A stretch of 64,000 nucleotides of DNA from Buttiauxella gaviniae (GTDB lineage: Bacteria > Pseudomonadota > Gammaproteobacteria > Enterobacterales > Enterobacteriaceae): positions 3,410,001-3,474,000 of the forward strand of contig NZ_JBFMVT010000002.1 in NCBI RefSeq assembly GCF_040786275.1. Direction: 5' to 3'. The position numbers and the translations under genes are program-made. How positions within the stretch are numbered: position 1 is the stretch's first letter; every line of letters starts with the position of its first letter. The notes under the pieces were generated by a model. The model saw nothing but the letters and a program-made list of their open reading frames with translations, was not told the DNA's origin and did not search any database. Below are positions 24,111 to 34,883 of this stretch, one piece after another.

Positions 24111-25196
24111 ATGACTCAGGTATACAATTTTAGTTCCGGCCCGGCGATGCTACCGGCTGATGTGCTCCGTCGTGCGCAACATGAACTTTGCGACTGGCAG
24201 GGTTTAGGCACTTCCGTAATGGAGATTAGCCACCGTGGTAAAGAGTTTATTCAGGTTGCTGAAGAAGCAGAAAAAGATTTTCGCGATCTGCTGCAAATCC
24301 CCTCGAACTACAAAGTTTTGTTCTGTCATGGCGGCGGTCGCGGTCAATTCGCAGGTGTTCCATTAAACCTGCTGGGCGACAAAACCACGGCTGACTACGT
24401 TGATGGCGGCTACTGGGCGAGCAGCGCAGTCAAAGAAGCGCATAAATACTGCACCCCTAATGTTATAGATGCCAAAGTCACCGTCGACGGCTTACGCGCC
24501 ATCAAACCGATGAGCGAATGGCAGGTTTCTGAAGACAGCGCCTACCTGCATTACTGCCCGAATGAAACGATTGATGGTATCGCAACTCACGAAACGCCTG
24601 ATTTTGGCGATAAAGTCGTTGTGGCTGATTATTCTTCTTCTATTTTGTCGCACCCGCTTGATATTAGCCGTTTCGGCGTAATCTACGCTGGTGCGCAGAA
24701 AAACATCGGCCCTGCGGGGTTGACGTTGGTAATAGTACGTGAAGATTTGCTCGGTAAAGCGCATAAAGCCTGCCCATCAATCCTTGATTACACCGTACTT
24801 AACGACAACGACTCCATGTTCAACACCCCGCCAACGTTTGCCTGGTATCTTTCCGGCCTGGTCTTTAAATGGCTGAAAGAGCAGGGGGGGGTGGAAGCCA
24901 TGGATAAAACTAACAGGGCGAAGGCTGAACTGTTATATGGTGTTATCGATAAAAGCGATTTCTACCGTAACGATGTCGCCGCTGCTAACCGTTCACGCAT
25001 GAACGTGCCATTCCAGTTGGCTGACAGTGCGCTGGATAAGCTCTTCCTTGAAGAGTCGTTTGCTGCTGGTCTGCATGCTCTGAAGGGCCACCGCGTAGTA
25101 GGCGGAATGCGAGCCTCTATCTACAATGCTATGCCGCTGGAAGGCGTAAAAGCATTAACCGACTTTATGGTCGACTTCGAACGTCGCCACGGTTAA
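24111..25196 (+). CDS. serC: Phosphoserine aminotransferase SerC
   Basis: PLP enzyme that makes 3-phosphoserine from 3-phosphohydroxypyruvate with glutamate; it also serves pyridoxine synthesis. It has 361 aa (362 in E. coli). The PLP lysine is Lys197 in [12 protein letters not shown]8 run lies in the coding sequence at 24884-24891 but the frame stays open. First gene of serC-aroA, with an attenuator-like hairpin before aroA. Confidence 0.98.
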   Translation: MTQVYNFSSGPAMLPADVLRRAQHELCDWQGLGTSVMEISHRGKEFIQVAEEAEKDFRDLLQIPSNYKVLFCHGGGRGQFAGVPLNLLGDKTTADYVDGGYWASSAVKEAHKYCTPNVIDAKVTVDGLRAIKPMSEWQVSEDSAYLHYCPNETIDGIATHETPDFGDKVVVADYSSSILSHPLDISRFGVIYAGAQKNIGPAGLTLVIVREDLLGKAHKACPSILDYTVLNDNDSMFNTPPTFAWYLSGLVFKWLKEQGGVEAMDKTNRAKAELLYGVIDKSDFYRNDVAAANRSRMNVPFQLADSALDKLFLEESFAAGLHALKGHRVVGGMRASIYNAMPLEGVKALTDFMVDFERRHG

Positions 25197-25216
25197 TTTT
25201 TGCTCGTTGTTATTCT

Positions 25217-25243
25217 CCCCGCGGCATGGTTCGCGGGGTTTTT
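25217..25243 (+). terminator. Attenuator-like terminator between serC and aroA
   Basis: Stem CCCCGCG 25217-25223 / CGCGGGG 25232-25238 followed by T5. It lies within the serC-aroA operon and should lower aroA expression relative to serC, as known in E. coli and Salmonella. Confidence 0.85.
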
Positions 25244-25272
25244 ATTCTGTTTGAGTTGAGAGTATTTTCCCC

Positions 25273-26559
25273 ATGCTGGAATCCCTGACGTTACACCCCA
25301 TCGCACTGGTCGACGGCACGATTAATCTTCCTGGTTCAAAAAGTGTTTCTAACCGCGCGCTGCTGCTTGCCGCACTCGCTTCTGGCACGACTGAACTGAC
25401 TAATTTGCTGGATAGTGACGATGTGCGCCATATGCTTAACGCGCTGAAAGCATTGGGTGTAAACTACACGCTTTCTGCCGACCGTACGCGTTGTGAAGTG
25501 ACAGGTATGGGGGGGCCATTACAGGCTGCAGGTGAACTGGAGTTGTTTTTGGGGAATGCGGGTACAGCAATGCGCCCATTGGCGGCAGCATTATGCCTGG
25601 GGAACAACAACATTGTGTTGACCGGTGAGCCGCGCATGAAAGAACGCCCGATTGGCCACCTGGTAGATGCTTTACGGCAGGGCGGCGCGCAGATTGATTA
25701 TCTGGAGCAGGAAAATTATCCTCCATTGCGTTTACGTGGTGGCTTTAGCGGTGGTCAGGTTTCTGTTGATGGTAGTGTTTCTAGCCAGTTCCTGACCGCT
25801 CTCTTAATGACGGCTCCACTTGCTGCAAATGACACAGAAATCGCCATTAAAGGTGAGCTGGTATCGAAACCCTACATCGACATCACATTACACCTGATGA
25901 AAACCTTTGGTGTGGAAGTGGAGAACCGCGATTACCGCAGTTTTGTTATTCGTGGCGGCCAGCAATACATTTCACCGGGTGCTTATCTGGTGGAAGGTGA
26001 TGCGTCTTCAGCGTCTTACTTCCTCGCTGCTGGTGCAATCAAAGGTGGCACGGTAAAAGTGACCGGTATCGGGCGCAACAGCGTGCAGGGCGATATCCGC
26101 TTTGCTGACGTTCTGGAAAAAATGGGCGCAAAAATCACCTGGGGTGAGGATTTCATCTCATGCGAACGTGGTGAGTTAAACGCTATTGATATGGACATGA
26201 ACCACATCCCTGATGCGGCAATGACTATCGCTACAACTGCGTTATTTGCCAAAGGCACAACCACGCTGCGTAATATTTATAACTGGCGCGTCAAAGAAAC
26301 TGACCGCCTGAGCGCGATGGCAACCGAGTTGCGTAAAGTCGGTGCCGTTGTGGAAGAGGGTGAAGACTACATTACCGTGACGCCACCGGCTCAGCTACAA
26401 ATCGCGGAAATTGGGACTTATAACGATCACCGTATGGCGATGTGTTTCTCGCTGGTGGCATTGTCTGACACCCCGGTTACAATCCTTGACCCGAAATGTA
26501 CTGCGAAAACTTTCCCTGACTATTTCGAACAATTAGCACGTATTAGCACCCCCGCTTAA
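25273..26559 (+). CDS. aroA: 3-phosphoshikimate 1-carboxyvinyltransferase (EPSP synthase) AroA
   Basis: Sixth step of the shikimate pathway: joins phosphoenolpyruvate to shikimate-3-phosphate. It has 428 aa (427 in E. coli). [16 protein letters not shown] at residues 20-35 holds the substrate-binding lysine (Lys23). [11 protein letters not shown] is the class I, glyphosate-sensitive form of the phosphate-binding loop. RVKETDRL and NDHRMAM motifs lie in the second half. Downstream of serC. Confidence 0.98.
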   Translation: MLESLTLHPIALVDGTINLPGSKSVSNRALLLAALASGTTELTNLLDSDDVRHMLNALKALGVNYTLSADRTRCEVTGMGGPLQAAGELELFLGNAGTAMRPLAAALCLGNNNIVLTGEPRMKERPIGHLVDALRQGGAQIDYLEQENYPPLRLRGGFSGGQVSVDGSVSSQFLTALLMTAPLAANDTEIAIKGELVSKPYIDITLHLMKTFGVEVENRDYRSFVIRGGQQYISPGAYLVEGDASSASYFLAAGAIKGGTVKVTGIGRNSVQGDIRFADVLEKMGAKITWGEDFISCERGELNAIDMDMNHIPDAAMTIATTALFAKGTTTLRNIYNWRVKETDRLSAMATELRKVGAVVEEGEDYITVTPPAQLQIAEIGTYNDHRMAMCFSLVALSDTPVTILDPKCTAKTFPDYFEQLARISTPA

Positions 26560-26572
26560 TGCGTGAAAACTT

Positions 26573-26603
26573 GCTCCGGTAGCACTGCGCACCGGAGCGA
26601 TTT
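26573..26603 (+). terminator. Terminator of serC-aroA
   Basis: Perfect 8-bp stem GCTCCGGT 26573-26580 / ACCGGAGC 26591-26598 followed by GATTTTC. Confidence 0.75.
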
Positions 26604-26748
26604 TCTGCAATAAACCTTTCACCGATGCAACTCCGTTTCCGTACCTCTTCCCTTATTGCACCCGCCTGCGCCGCTGTTAATCTCTCTTCCGATTTAGCTG
26701 ATAAATTAATGATTTATTAAATTTATGATTCATCAACGGAAGATAATT

Positions 26749-27507
26749 ATGAAGATTTTTAAAACGGTAGCACTGGTGACATTCATTGCAGGGGCGCTTG
26801 CGGGCTGTCAGGGTATGAATGGCGATAAAATAGCGTCGTCCGGTATGTCAGCTTACAAAGCGGCAACTCTTACCGATGCGGATGTTAAAGCGGTTGCCAA
26901 CCAGTCTTGCAAAGAGATGGACAACCAAAATGAAATCGCCGGTAAATCGAGCAAGTACACAAAACGCCTGAACAAAATCGCGAAAGCGCTGGGCAACCAA
27001 ATTAACGGCACCCCGGTAAATTACAAAGTCTATATGACCAGCGATATTAATGCCTGGGCAATGGCGAATGGCTGTGTCCGTGTGTATAGCGGTTTGATGG
27101 ATATGATGAACGACAATGAAGTCGAAGGCGTTCTGGGCCATGAAATGGGGCACGTTGCGCTGGGGCATTCTCGCGAGAAACTACAAACTGCTTATGCCAC
27201 TCTCGCCGCGCGAGATGCGGTTTCTGCTACCAGCGGTGTTGCCTCTCAACTTTCCCAGTCTCAGCTCGGTGATTTGGCAGAAGGCGTCATTAATGCCACG
27301 TTTTCCCGCAGTGAAGAATCAGAAGCCGATGACTTCTCTTACGATCTGCTGAAAAAACGTAAGATTAACACCCAGGGGCTGGCGAGCAGTTTTGATAAAC
27401 TTTCCACGCTTGACGGCGGCACATCTAAATCTATGTTTGACTCACACCCTCCATCGGCCGAGCGCGCACAACATATTCGCGATCGTATCGCAGCTGACAA
27501 AAAATAA
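26749..27507 (+). CDS. ycaL: M48-family metalloprotease lipoprotein YcaL
   Basis: Predicted outer-membrane-attached zinc metalloprotease, paralogue of LoiP and BepA, linked in E. coli to quality control of stalled LptD. The start at 26749 gives 252 aa and puts the lipobox LAGC at residues 17-20, with Cys20 lipidated. The in-frame ATG at 26725 would leave 8 extra residues and is less likely. The zinc motif is HEMGH (His131, Glu132, His135); the third ligand is probably the Glu of SEESEADDF. Located between aroA and cmk as in E. coli. Confidence 0.92.
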   Translation: MKIFKTVALVTFIAGALAGCQGMNGDKIASSGMSAYKAATLTDADVKAVANQSCKEMDNQNEIAGKSSKYTKRLNKIAKALGNQINGTPVNYKVYMTSDINAWAMANGCVRVYSGLMDMMNDNEVEGVLGHEMGHVALGHSREKLQTAYATLAARDAVSATSGVASQLSQSQLGDLAEGVINATFSRSEESEADDFSYDLLKKRKINTQGLASSFDKLSTLDGGTSKSMFDSHPPSAERAQHIRDRIAADKK

Positions 27508-27523
27508 TTCTATTTCACACTCT

Positions 27524-27548
27524 ACGAACTGGCCTTCTGCCAGTTCGT
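27524..27548 (+). terminator. Hairpin downstream of ycaL
   Basis: Perfect 10-bp stem ACGAACTGGC 27524-27533 / GCCAGTTCGT 27539-27548 with loop CTTCT. No T-run follows, so termination is uncertain. Confidence 0.6.
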
Positions 27549-27687
27549 ACTCAAGTTGCGCAATTCTTCTACACTCAGCTTCATTAACGACGATAATTGG
27601 CATGAAAGATAACGGTCAGGATTCTGGCGGCGTATAATATGCGGCGTTGATATTTTAGGTCCGCAATTCCAGCGAGAGGAGAGTACG

Positions 27688-28374
27688 ATGACGGCACCCG
27701 CCCCGGTAATAACGATTGATGGCCCAAGCGGCGCAGGTAAAGGCACGCTGTGTAAAGCCATGGCGGAAGCGTTACAATGGCATCTGCTTGATTCTGGAGC
27801 AATTTATCGAGTGCTAGCATTGGCGGCCCTGCACCATCAGGTTGACGTTGCCTCCGAAGATGCGCTGGTCCCGCTAGCGGCACACCTTGACGTCCGTTTT
27901 GTTGCGAATAATGGCAATCTGGAAGTGATCCTCGAAGGCGAAGACGTTAGCGCAGAAATTCGTACTCAAGAAGTGGCGAACGCGGCTTCCCAGGTGGCGG
28001 CTTTCCCTCGAGTTCGCGAAGCATTATTACGTCGTCAACGTGCATTCAGAGAGGCACCAGGCCTGATTGCTGATGGCCGTGATATGGGGACCGTGGTTTT
28101 CCCTGATGCGCCAGTAAAAATATTCCTTGACGCCTCCTCCGAAGAACGTGCGCACAGGCGTATGCTGCAGTTGCAGGAGAAGGGCTTTAGTGTTAACTTT
28201 GAGCGCCTTTTGGCAGAAATTAAAGAACGTGATGACCGCGATCGCAATCGGGCTGTAGCGCCGTTAGTGCCTGCCGCAGATGCGTTGGTGCTGGATTCAA
28301 CCAGCATGTCCATCGACGATGTCATCAAACAAGCGCTGACATACGCGCAGAAAATTTTAACACCAGCACAGTAG
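27688..28374 (+). CDS. cmk: Cytidylate kinase Cmk
   Basis: Phosphorylates CMP and dCMP with ATP for nucleotide recycling. It has 228 aa (227 in E. coli). The P-loop GPSGAGKGT is at residues 12-20. LDSGAIYR forms the NMP-binding site, and [13 protein letters not shown] is the family signature. It precedes rpsA as in E. coli, and part of the rpsA message may start within or upstream of cmk. Confidence 0.98.
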   Translation: MTAPAPVITIDGPSGAGKGTLCKAMAEALQWHLLDSGAIYRVLALAALHHQVDVASEDALVPLAAHLDVRFVANNGNLEVILEGEDVSAEIRTQEVANAASQVAAFPRVREALLRRQRAFREAPGLIADGRDMGTVVFPDAPVKIFLDASSEERAHRRMLQLQEKGFSVNFERLLAEIKERDDRDRNRAVAPLVPAADALVLDSTSMSIDDVIKQALTYAQKILTPAQ

Positions 28375-28396
28375 AAATAGTGTGCTGGTGGCTGTT
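28361..28396 (+). terminator. Hairpin overlapping the cmk stop codon
   Basis: Perfect 10-bp stem CACCAGCACA 28361-28370 / TGTGCTGGTG 28381-28390; the cmk TAG lies at its loop edge. GCTGTTTTGTC follows, a weak T-run. Possibly a partial terminator ahead of the rpsA promoter. Confidence 0.6.
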
Positions 28397-28568
28397 TTGT
28401 CATATTTGTCATGATATTGCCATAATGGTATCCTGACATATCGGGTAGTTTTTTACCCCTGTAACCTAAACCCTGTCGGCATGGAGCCAATGGCGGGGTA
28501 TGTGAAACAACCCCATTCGGCGGGATGCTAAATGGACGTTAAACTAAAGAACCTTGAAGATTAACAAC
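28391..28568 (+). promoter_or_regulatory. rpsA leader without a clear Shine-Dalgarno
   Basis: The 178 bp before the rpsA ATG contain GC-rich stem-forming stretches (CCTGTCGGCATGGAGCC, then GGCGGGG) and end in AAGATTAACAAC, with no good GGAGG match. In E. coli this structured leader replaces a Shine-Dalgarno and is the target of S1 autoregulation; the same appears to hold here. Confidence 0.6.
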
Positions 28569-30245
28569 ATGACTGAATCTTTCGCTCAACTCTTTGAAGA
28601 ATCCCTGAAAACAATCGAAACCCGTCCGGGTTCCATCGTTCGTGGCGTAGTAGTTGCTATCGACAAAGACGTAGTACTGGTTGACGCCGGTCTGAAATCT
28701 GAGTCTGCAATTCCTGCAGAGCAGTTCAAAAACGCTGCTGGCGAGCTGGAAATCCAGGTTGGTGACGAAGTTGATGTTGCTCTGGACGCTGTTGAAGATG
28801 GCTTTGGCGAAACTCTGCTGTCCCGTGAAAAAGCTAAGCGTCACGAAGCTTGGATCACGCTGGAAAAAGCTTACGAAGAAGCTGAAACTGTGGTCGGTAT
28901 CATCAACGGCAAAGTTAAGGGTGGCTTCACTGTAGAGCTGAACGGTATTCGTGCGTTCCTGCCAGGTTCCCTGGTTGACGTTCGTCCGGTACGTGACACT
29001 CTGCACCTGGAAGGCAAAGAGCTTGAGTTCAAAGTCATCAAGCTGGACCAGAAGCGTAACAACGTTGTTGTTTCTCGTCGTGCAGTTATCGAATCCGAAA
29101 ACAGCGCAGAACGTGATCAACTGCTGGAAAACCTGCAAGAAGGCATGGAAGTTAAAGGTATCGTTAAGAACCTCACTGACTACGGTGCATTCGTTGATCT
29201 GGGCGGCGTTGACGGCCTGCTGCACATCACTGATATGGCATGGAAACGCGTTAAGCATCCAAGCGAAATCGTGAATGTTGGCGATGAAATTACCGTTAAA
29301 GTACTGAAGTTCGACCGTGAGCGTACTCGTGTGTCTCTGGGTCTGAAACAACTGGGCGAAGATCCATGGGTCGCAATCGCTAAGCGTTATCCAGAAGGTA
29401 CCAAACTGACTGGTCGCGTGACTAACCTGACTGATTACGGCTGCTTCGTAGAAATCGAAGAAGGCGTTGAAGGTCTGGTTCACGTTTCCGAAATGGATTG
29501 GACCAACAAAAACATCCACCCATCCAAAGTTGTTAACGTTGGTGATGTAGTGGAAGTTATGGTTCTGGATATCGACGAAGAACGTCGTCGTATCTCCCTG
29601 GGTCTGAAGCAGTGCAAATCTAACCCATGGCAGCTGTTCGCTGAAACCCACAACAAGGGCGACCGCGTTGAAGGTAAAATCAAGTCTATCACTGACTTCG
29701 GTATCTTCATCGGCCTGGACGGTGGCATCGACGGCCTGGTTCACCTGTCTGATATCTCCTGGAACGTTGCAGGCGAAGAAGCAGTTCGTGAATACAAAAA
29801 AGGCGACGAAATCGCGGCTGTGGTTCTGCAAGTTGACGCAGAACGTGAGCGTATCTCCCTGGGTGTTAAACAACTCGCAGAAGATCCGTTCAACAACTAC
29901 GTTGCGCTGAACAAGAAAGGTACTATCGTTACTGGTAAAGTAACAGCAGTTGACGCGAAAGGTGCTACAGTTGAATTAGCAGATGGCGTAGAAGGCTACC
30001 TGCGTGCTTCTGAAGCTTCCCGTGACCGCGTTGAAGATGCAACTCTGGTTCTGAGCGTAGGCGACGACGTTGAAGCTAAATTCACTGGCGTTGACCGTAA
30101 AAACCGTGTTGTAAGCCTGTCTGTTCGTGCTAAAGACGAAGCTGACGAGAAAGATGCAATCGCTTCTGTTAACAACAAACAGGAAGATGCACCGAACTTC
30201 TCTAACGCTATGGCTGAAGCATTCAAAGCAGCTAAAGGCGAGTAA
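28569..30245 (+). CDS. rpsA: 30S ribosomal protein S1
   Basis: Largest ribosomal protein; binds mRNA and unfolds structured leaders. The ATG at 28569 gives 558 aa starting [10 protein letters not shown] (557 in E. coli); a TTG five codons upstream is not needed. Six S1 RNA-binding repeats run through the protein, the first two degenerate ones holding the ribosome-docking part. Codon bias is extreme. It is probably autoregulated through its leader. Confidence 0.98.
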   Translation: MTESFAQLFEESLKTIETRPGSIVRGVVVAIDKDVVLVDAGLKSESAIPAEQFKNAAGELEIQVGDEVDVALDAVEDGFGETLLSREKAKRHEAWITLEKAYEEAETVVGIINGKVKGGFTVELNGIRAFLPGSLVDVRPVRDTLHLEGKELEFKVIKLDQKRNNVVVSRRAVIESENSAERDQLLENLQEGMEVKGIVKNLTDYGAFVDLGGVDGLLHITDMAWKRVKHPSEIVNVGDEITVKVLKFDRERTRVSLGLKQLGEDPWVAIAKRYPEGTKLTGRVTNLTDYGCFVEIEEGVEGLVHVSEMDWTNKNIHPSKVVNVGDVVEVMVLDIDEERRRISLGLKQCKSNPWQLFAETHNKGDRVEGKIKSITDFGIFIGLDGGIDGLVHLSDISWNVAGEEAVREYKKGDEIAAVVLQVDAERERISLGVKQLAEDPFNNYVALNKKGTIVTGKVTAVDAKGATVELADGVEGYLRASEASRDRVEDATLVLSVGDDVEAKFTGVDRKNRVVSLSVRAKDEADEKDAIASVNNKQEDAPNFSNAMAEAFKAAKGE

Positions 30246-30263
30246 TCGTCTGAGCACTAAATC

Positions 30264-30283
30264 AGGGCGGCTACGGCCGCCCT
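30264..30283 (+). terminator. Hairpin downstream of rpsA
   Basis: Perfect 8-bp stem AGGGCGGC 30264-30271 / GCCGCCCT 30276-30283 with loop TACG, followed by TGTTCG. The poor T-run suggests partial read-through to ihfB. Confidence 0.7.
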
Positions 30284-30335
30284 TGTTCGATTGATTGGTG
30301 TAAGCTAATTTTCCTGAAAGGAAACCGGAGGAATC

Positions 30336-30623
30336 ATGACCAAGTCAGAATTGATAGAAAGACTTGCAACTCAGCAATCTCACATCCCAGCGAAAGCTGT
30401 AGAAGATGCAGTAAAAGAGATGCTGGAGCATATGGCCTCTACTCTTGCCCAAGGTGAGCGTATTGAAATCCGGGGTTTCGGCAGTTTTTCCTTACACTAT
30501 CGCGCACCTCGCACCGGACGTAACCCAAAAACTGGCGATAAAGTGGATCTGGAAGGTAAATACGTTCCGCACTTTAAACCAGGTAAAGAGTTGCGTGACC
30601 GCGCCAACATTTACGGTAATTAA
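30336..30623 (+). CDS. ihfB: Integration host factor subunit beta
   Basis: Half of the IHF heterodimer that bends DNA sharply at specific sites for replication, recombination and sigma-54 promoters. It has 95 aa, one more than E. coli. It is a standard HU/IHF fold; the beta-arm has RNPKTGDKV with the intercalating proline. The preceding GGAGG in GAAACCGGAGGAATC is a strong ribosome site. Downstream of rpsA as in E. coli. Confidence 0.98.
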   Translation: MTKSELIERLATQQSHIPAKAVEDAVKEMLEHMASTLAQGERIEIRGFGSFSLHYRAPRTGRNPKTGDKVDLEGKYVPHFKPGKELRDRANIYGN

Positions 30624-30645
30624 ATCTTCGGATTTAATCCCTAAG

Positions 30646-30672
30646 AACGGTACCTACGGGTGCCGTTTTTTT
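30646..30672 (+). terminator. Intrinsic terminator of ihfB
   Basis: Stem AACGGTACC 30646-30654 / GGTGCCGTT 30659-30667 (one G-T wobble), followed by T5. Confidence 0.9.
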
Positions 30673-30826
30673 ATGCCCAAAATCTCTCTTTTCGAGCAGG
30701 TTCGCAAAATCGTTAGCTCTATTTTCATTCTTCATAAAATGTCTGGAAACCTCCTCGTAATACTAATAAAGCGTCGCTGACGCAAACATAGAGATACCTC
30801 AGACTGCCCGTAACAGGGAGGTGGTC

Positions 30827-33097
30827 GTGGGAAATCTTATTGGGTTATGTTTCAGCGCAGTGTTTGGCATTGTCCCTTTAATGTGGCTGCCGTCGATTCC
30901 TCGTCTTCCGATTATGGCAGCCCTGTTTATTGCTACATTATGTATCGCGCTCATCCGCCATCAATGGGCGCGTTACGCAGCATTTGGCCTGCTCTGTTTG
31001 TGCTGGGCGTTATTTAATGCCAGAGAAACTCTGATGCCCTTTGAGCAATGGACGAGAAAAGCAGTAGTTGTTGAAGCCGTTGTTGAACGTAGTGATGGCA
31101 AACAGAATCATGAATTAAAAATCGTTTCTCTGGAGGGTAAAAGAGTTTTTCCTCCTGTAGGAATCAGAAGCTTGGGCAGCTATTTATCAGACGATCTTTG
31201 TGCTGGGCAACGTTTTCGCATGAAGGTGCACCTACGGCCAGTCCATGGGCAGCTTAACGAGGGGGGCTTCGATAGCCAGCGGTACGCCCTCGCGCAGCAC
31301 CAACTTTTAAGCGCGCGTATTCTCGATGCAAAACGAATCTCTTCGGTATGCAGCTTGCGTTCCTACTGGCTTACTGCGGTAGAAAAGACGACACAACAGT
31401 TACCTTATCAAGGGGTCATTCTGGCCCTCGCTTTTGGTGAACGTGCTGGAGTGAGTGACGAGCAGAAAAACTTACTGCGCCAGAGTGGAACCGCTCATCT
31501 TATGGCTATCTCAGGGATGCATATTTCACTGGCTGCGATGGTCGGCTGGCTCATCGCTCGTTTAGTGCAATTCGCTTTTCCCGCTCATCGAATCCATTTC
31601 AGAATGCCTCTTCTCGCCAGCGTCTTTGCTGCGGCTATTTATACCTGGCTTGCAGGAGGAAACCCACCTGCTGCAAGAGCGCTAATTGGCGTAACGATCT
31701 GGTTATTTCTTCGGTTGCAGGGGCGTTATTGGTCGAGCTGGGAGGTATGGCTTTGTTGTATCGCAGGAATATTGATTTATGATCCCCTAACGGTATTGTC
31801 AGATAGCTTTTTGTTATCAGTATTGGCCGTGGCGTCTCTTATCTTCTGGTACCAGTGGATGCCGCTTCCTCGATTCATTGCTACGGCGAAAGGGATTTTT
31901 CGTTATCCATTGGCGTTATTGCACTTACAAATTGGCATTATGGTTTTGCTGTTGCCGCTACAAATTTTCATTTTCCACGGGCTCAGCCTCAGTGCACTGC
32001 TAGCAAATTTAGTGGCGGTGCCGTTGATTTCTTTTGCCGTTGTGCCGCTGCTATTGGCGGGCTTAGTACTCACTAATATTCCGTGGATAGGGGAGTATTT
32101 ATGGTGGGGAGTGGATCGACTCTTAGCCCTGCTTTTTACTACGTTGGCATGGTTGCCAGATGGTTGGTTTGAAGTGGCTAAACGCTTTCAGATTCTCAGC
32201 CTCAGTGGTTGGATTGCCGTGTTTATCTACCGTTTATCGCTATGGCGCAGTGCGCCTTTCTCTATGATTGCGCTGATGCTGACGCTGGCTGTCTCCACCT
32301 CTCGGGAAGAGGAAAAAGACGATGCGTGGCAAGTTAATATGCTCGATGTGGGACACGGCCTGGCGATTGCCATTGTCCGGCAGGGTAAAGTCTTTTTATA
32401 CGATACAGGGAATGCCTGGCCTGGAGGAGACGCGGCCCGGCAAGTGATTATTCCCTGGCTACGTTGGCACAATTTATCTCTTGAGCAGGTGGTCATCAGT
32501 CATGAGCACCTCGATCATCGGGGTGGATTGAATAGTTTGCTCTATGAATGGCCTGCGCTGAAAATTCGAAGCCCTTTGCGATGGGCAGGGCATCATCCCT
32601 GTTTTCAGGGGGAGCGGTGGGAATGGCAAGGTTTACAGTTTACCGTGCAGTGGCCACCGCCTCAGCCCGTAATGACGGGTAATAATGGCTCATGCGTGGT
32701 GATGGTCAGTGACGGGCACTTTCGCATTTTGCTTACCGGTGATGTGGAAGTCGAAGCGGAATTAGCTATGCTGAAGAGGCGATGGGGGCTGTTACATGCT
32801 GATATTGTTCAGGTGCCTCATCACGGTAGCCGTACTTCTTCGGGCGCACCGTTGTTACGTGCGGTAAAGGGAAGTGCTGCCTTAGCGTCCACATCGCGCT
32901 ACAACGCCTGGCATTTACCGTCCAGTAAAGTAATCAAACACTACCAATCTCAGGGTTACGTTTGGTACGACACAGCACAATCAGGCCAACTCACTATCGA
33001 TATAAATAGTGATAAATGGCAAATCAATGGCTTCAGAGCGCAAATTTTACCCCGTTGGTATCATCAGTGGTTTGGTGTATCGAGGGATAATGGGTAG
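30827..33097 (+). CDS. ycaI: ComEC/Rec2-family membrane protein YcaI
   Basis: Relative of the DNA-uptake channel ComEC. Its role in Enterobacteriaceae is not established, though it is linked to natural uptake of DNA. I prefer the GTG at 30827 (756 aa), six bases after GGGAG; GTG 30821 abuts that ribosome site and is unlikely. The N-terminal DUF4131-like part is followed by the multi-span competence domain (about residues 200-480, TAHLMAISGMHISL). A C-terminal metallo-beta-lactamase domain has LDVGHG and SHEHLDHRGG, later QVPHHGS. Just upstream of msbA as in E. coli. Confidence 0.92.
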   Translation: MGNLIGLCFSAVFGIVPLMWLPSIPRLPIMAALFIATLCIALIRHQWARYAAFGLLCLCWALFNARETLMPFEQWTRKAVVVEAVVERSDGKQNHELKIVSLEGKRVFPPVGIRSLGSYLSDDLCAGQRFRMKVHLRPVHGQLNEGGFDSQRYALAQHQLLSARILDAKRISSVCSLRSYWLTAVEKTTQQLPYQGVILALAFGERAGVSDEQKNLLRQSGTAHLMAISGMHISLAAMVGWLIARLVQFAFPAHRIHFRMPLLASVFAAAIYTWLAGGNPPAARALIGVTIWLFLRLQGRYWSSWEVWLCCIAGILIYDPLTVLSDSFLLSVLAVASLIFWYQWMPLPRFIATAKGIFRYPLALLHLQIGIMVLLLPLQIFIFHGLSLSALLANLVAVPLISFAVVPLLLAGLVLTNIPWIGEYLWWGVDRLLALLFTTLAWLPDGWFEVAKRFQILSLSGWIAVFIYRLSLWRSAPFSMIALMLTLAVSTSREEEKDDAWQVNMLDVGHGLAIAIVRQGKVFLYDTGNAWPGGDAARQVIIPWLRWHNLSLEQVVISHEHLDHRGGLNSLLYEWPALKIRSPLRWAGHHPCFQGERWEWQGLQFTVQWPPPQPVMTGNNGSCVVMVSDGHFRILLTGDVEVEAELAMLKRRWGLLHADIVQVPHHGSRTSSGAPLLRAVKGSAALASTSRYNAWHLPSSKVIKHYQSQGYVWYDTAQSGQLTIDINSDKWQINGFRAQILPRWYHQWFGVSRDNG

Positions 33098-33134
33098 AAT
33101 ATGCGGCTATTTCATCTAATGCTGGTTTGACTTA

Positions 33135-34883
33135 ATGCATAACGATAAAGATCTATCCACGTGGCAGACCTTCCGCCGTCTTTGGCCGATAATCGCACCT
33201 TTTAAACCCGGTCTGATTGTGGCAGGGATTGCGTTAATCCTTAACGCTGCCAGTGATACCTATATGCTGTCTTTGCTTAAACCGTTACTGGATGATGGTT
33301 TTGGAAAAACCGATAAATCGGTTCTGCTATGGATGCCGTTAGTTGTTATCGCACTGATGGTGTTGCGTGGCGTTACGAGCTACGTCTCAAGCTACTGCAT
33401 ATCCTGGGTTTCCGGTCAGGTCGTCATGAACATGCGTCGCCGCCTGTTCAGCCATATGATGGGGATGCCGGTTGCGTTCTTCGACCAACAATCTACCGGT
33501 ACGCTGCTTTCTCGTATTACTTATGATTCGGAGCAGGTTGCCTCTTCATCCTCAAGTGCACTGATAACGGTTGTGCGCGAAGGTGCGTCCATTATCGGCT
33601 TGTTCGTGTTGATGTTCTGGTACAGCTGGCAGCTTTCGTTGATTCTGATTGTCCTCGCACCAATTGTCTCTTTTGCGATTCGCATGGTTTCTAAGCGTTT
33701 CCGTAATATCAGCAAAAATATGCAAAACACGATGGGGCAGGTGACTACCAGTGCTGAGCAGATGCTGAAAGGCCATAAAGAAGTTCTGATCTTCGGCGGC
33801 CAGGAAGTTGAAACCGAACGCTTCAACAAAGTCAGCAACCGTATGCGTCGCCAGGGGATGAAACTGGTGTCGGCATCGTCTATTTCTGACCCAATTATTC
33901 AGCTGATTGCTTCTCTGGCACTGGCTTTCGTTATTTATGCCGCAAGCTTCCCAAGTGTGATGGAAACGCTGACCGCCGGTACCATTACCGTTGTGTTCTC
34001 TTCCATGATTGCACTGATGCGCCCACTGAAATCACTGACTAACGTGAATGCTCAGTTCCAGCGCGGTATGGCTGCTTGCCAGACGTTATTCTCTATCCTC
34101 GATTCTGAACAGGAAAAAGACGAAGGGACTCGCGTAATTGAGCGTGCTAAAGGCGACGTTGAATTCCGTGACGTAACCTTCACCTATCCTGGTCGTGAAG
34201 TGCCTGCGCTTCGCAATATCAATCTGACTATCCCTGCCGGGAAAACCGTGGCACTGGTTGGCCGTTCTGGTTCTGGTAAATCTACCATCGCCAGCCTGAT
34301 GACGCGTTTTTACGATATTCAGGAAGGTAATATTCTGATTGATGGCGTGGATATTCGTGAGTACACCTTATCTTCTCTGCGTAACCAGGTCGCACTTGTT
34401 TCTCAGAATGTCCACTTGTTCAACGATACGGTAGCGAACAATATCGCTTACGCACGTACTGAGCAGTACGGCCGGGAAGATATCGAAAAAGCGGCACGCA
34501 TGGCTTACGCTATGGACTTCATCGGCAAAATGGATAATGGTCTGGATACCATCATTGGCGAAAACGGTGTGTTGCTGTCTGGTGGTCAACGCCAGCGTAT
34601 CGCCATCGCTCGTGCTTTGTTGCGCGACAGCCCAATCCTGATTCTTGATGAAGCGACATCTGCTCTGGATACAGAATCAGAACGTGCTATTCAGGCGGCG
34701 TTAGATGAGTTGCAGAAAAACCGTACTTCACTGGTGATTGCTCACCGTTTATCAACCATTGAACAGGCGGATGAAATCGTGGTGGTGGAAGACGGGCGCA
34801 TCGTAGAACGCGGTTCACACGCAGAATTGCTTGAACATCGCGGGGTTTACGCCCAACTGCATCGGATGCAATTCGGTTCATGA
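33135..34883 (+). CDS. msbA: Lipid A flippase MsbA
   Basis: Homodimeric ABC exporter that flips core lipid A across the inner membrane. It has 582 aa, as in E. coli. Six transmembrane segments fill residues 1-320. Walker A GRSGSGKS is at 376-383, the ABC signature LSGGQ at 481-485, and Walker [12 protein letters not shown] follows. Its stop overlaps the lpxK start by 4 bp (ATGA), so the two essential lipid A genes are coupled. Confidence 0.98.
   Translation: MHNDKDLSTWQTFRRLWPIIAPFKPGLIVAGIALILNAASDTYMLSLLKPLLDDGFGKTDKSVLLWMPLVVIALMVLRGVTSYVSSYCISWVSGQVVMNMRRRLFSHMMGMPVAFFDQQSTGTLLSRITYDSEQVASSSSSALITVVREGASIIGLFVLMFWYSWQLSLILIVLAPIVSFAIRMVSKRFRNISKNMQNTMGQVTTSAEQMLKGHKEVLIFGGQEVETERFNKVSNRMRRQGMKLVSASSISDPIIQLIASLALAFVIYAASFPSVMETLTAGTITVVFSSMIALMRPLKSLTNVNAQFQRGMAACQTLFSILDSEQEKDEGTRVIERAKGDVEFRDVTFTYPGREVPALRNINLTIPAGKTVALVGRSGSGKSTIASLMTRFYDIQEGNILIDGVDIREYTLSSLRNQVALVSQNVHLFNDTVANNIAYARTEQYGREDIEKAARMAYAMDFIGKMDNGLDTIIGENGVLLSGGQRQRIAIARALLRDSPILILDEATSALDTESERAIQAALDELQKNRTSLVIAHRLSTIEQADEIVVVEDGRIVERGSHAELLEHRGVYAQLHRMQFGS

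Noticed and set aside
28539-29873. A 444-codon open frame opposite rpsA
   Set aside because: Same effect: antisense to strongly biased rpsA, with no recognisable domain.
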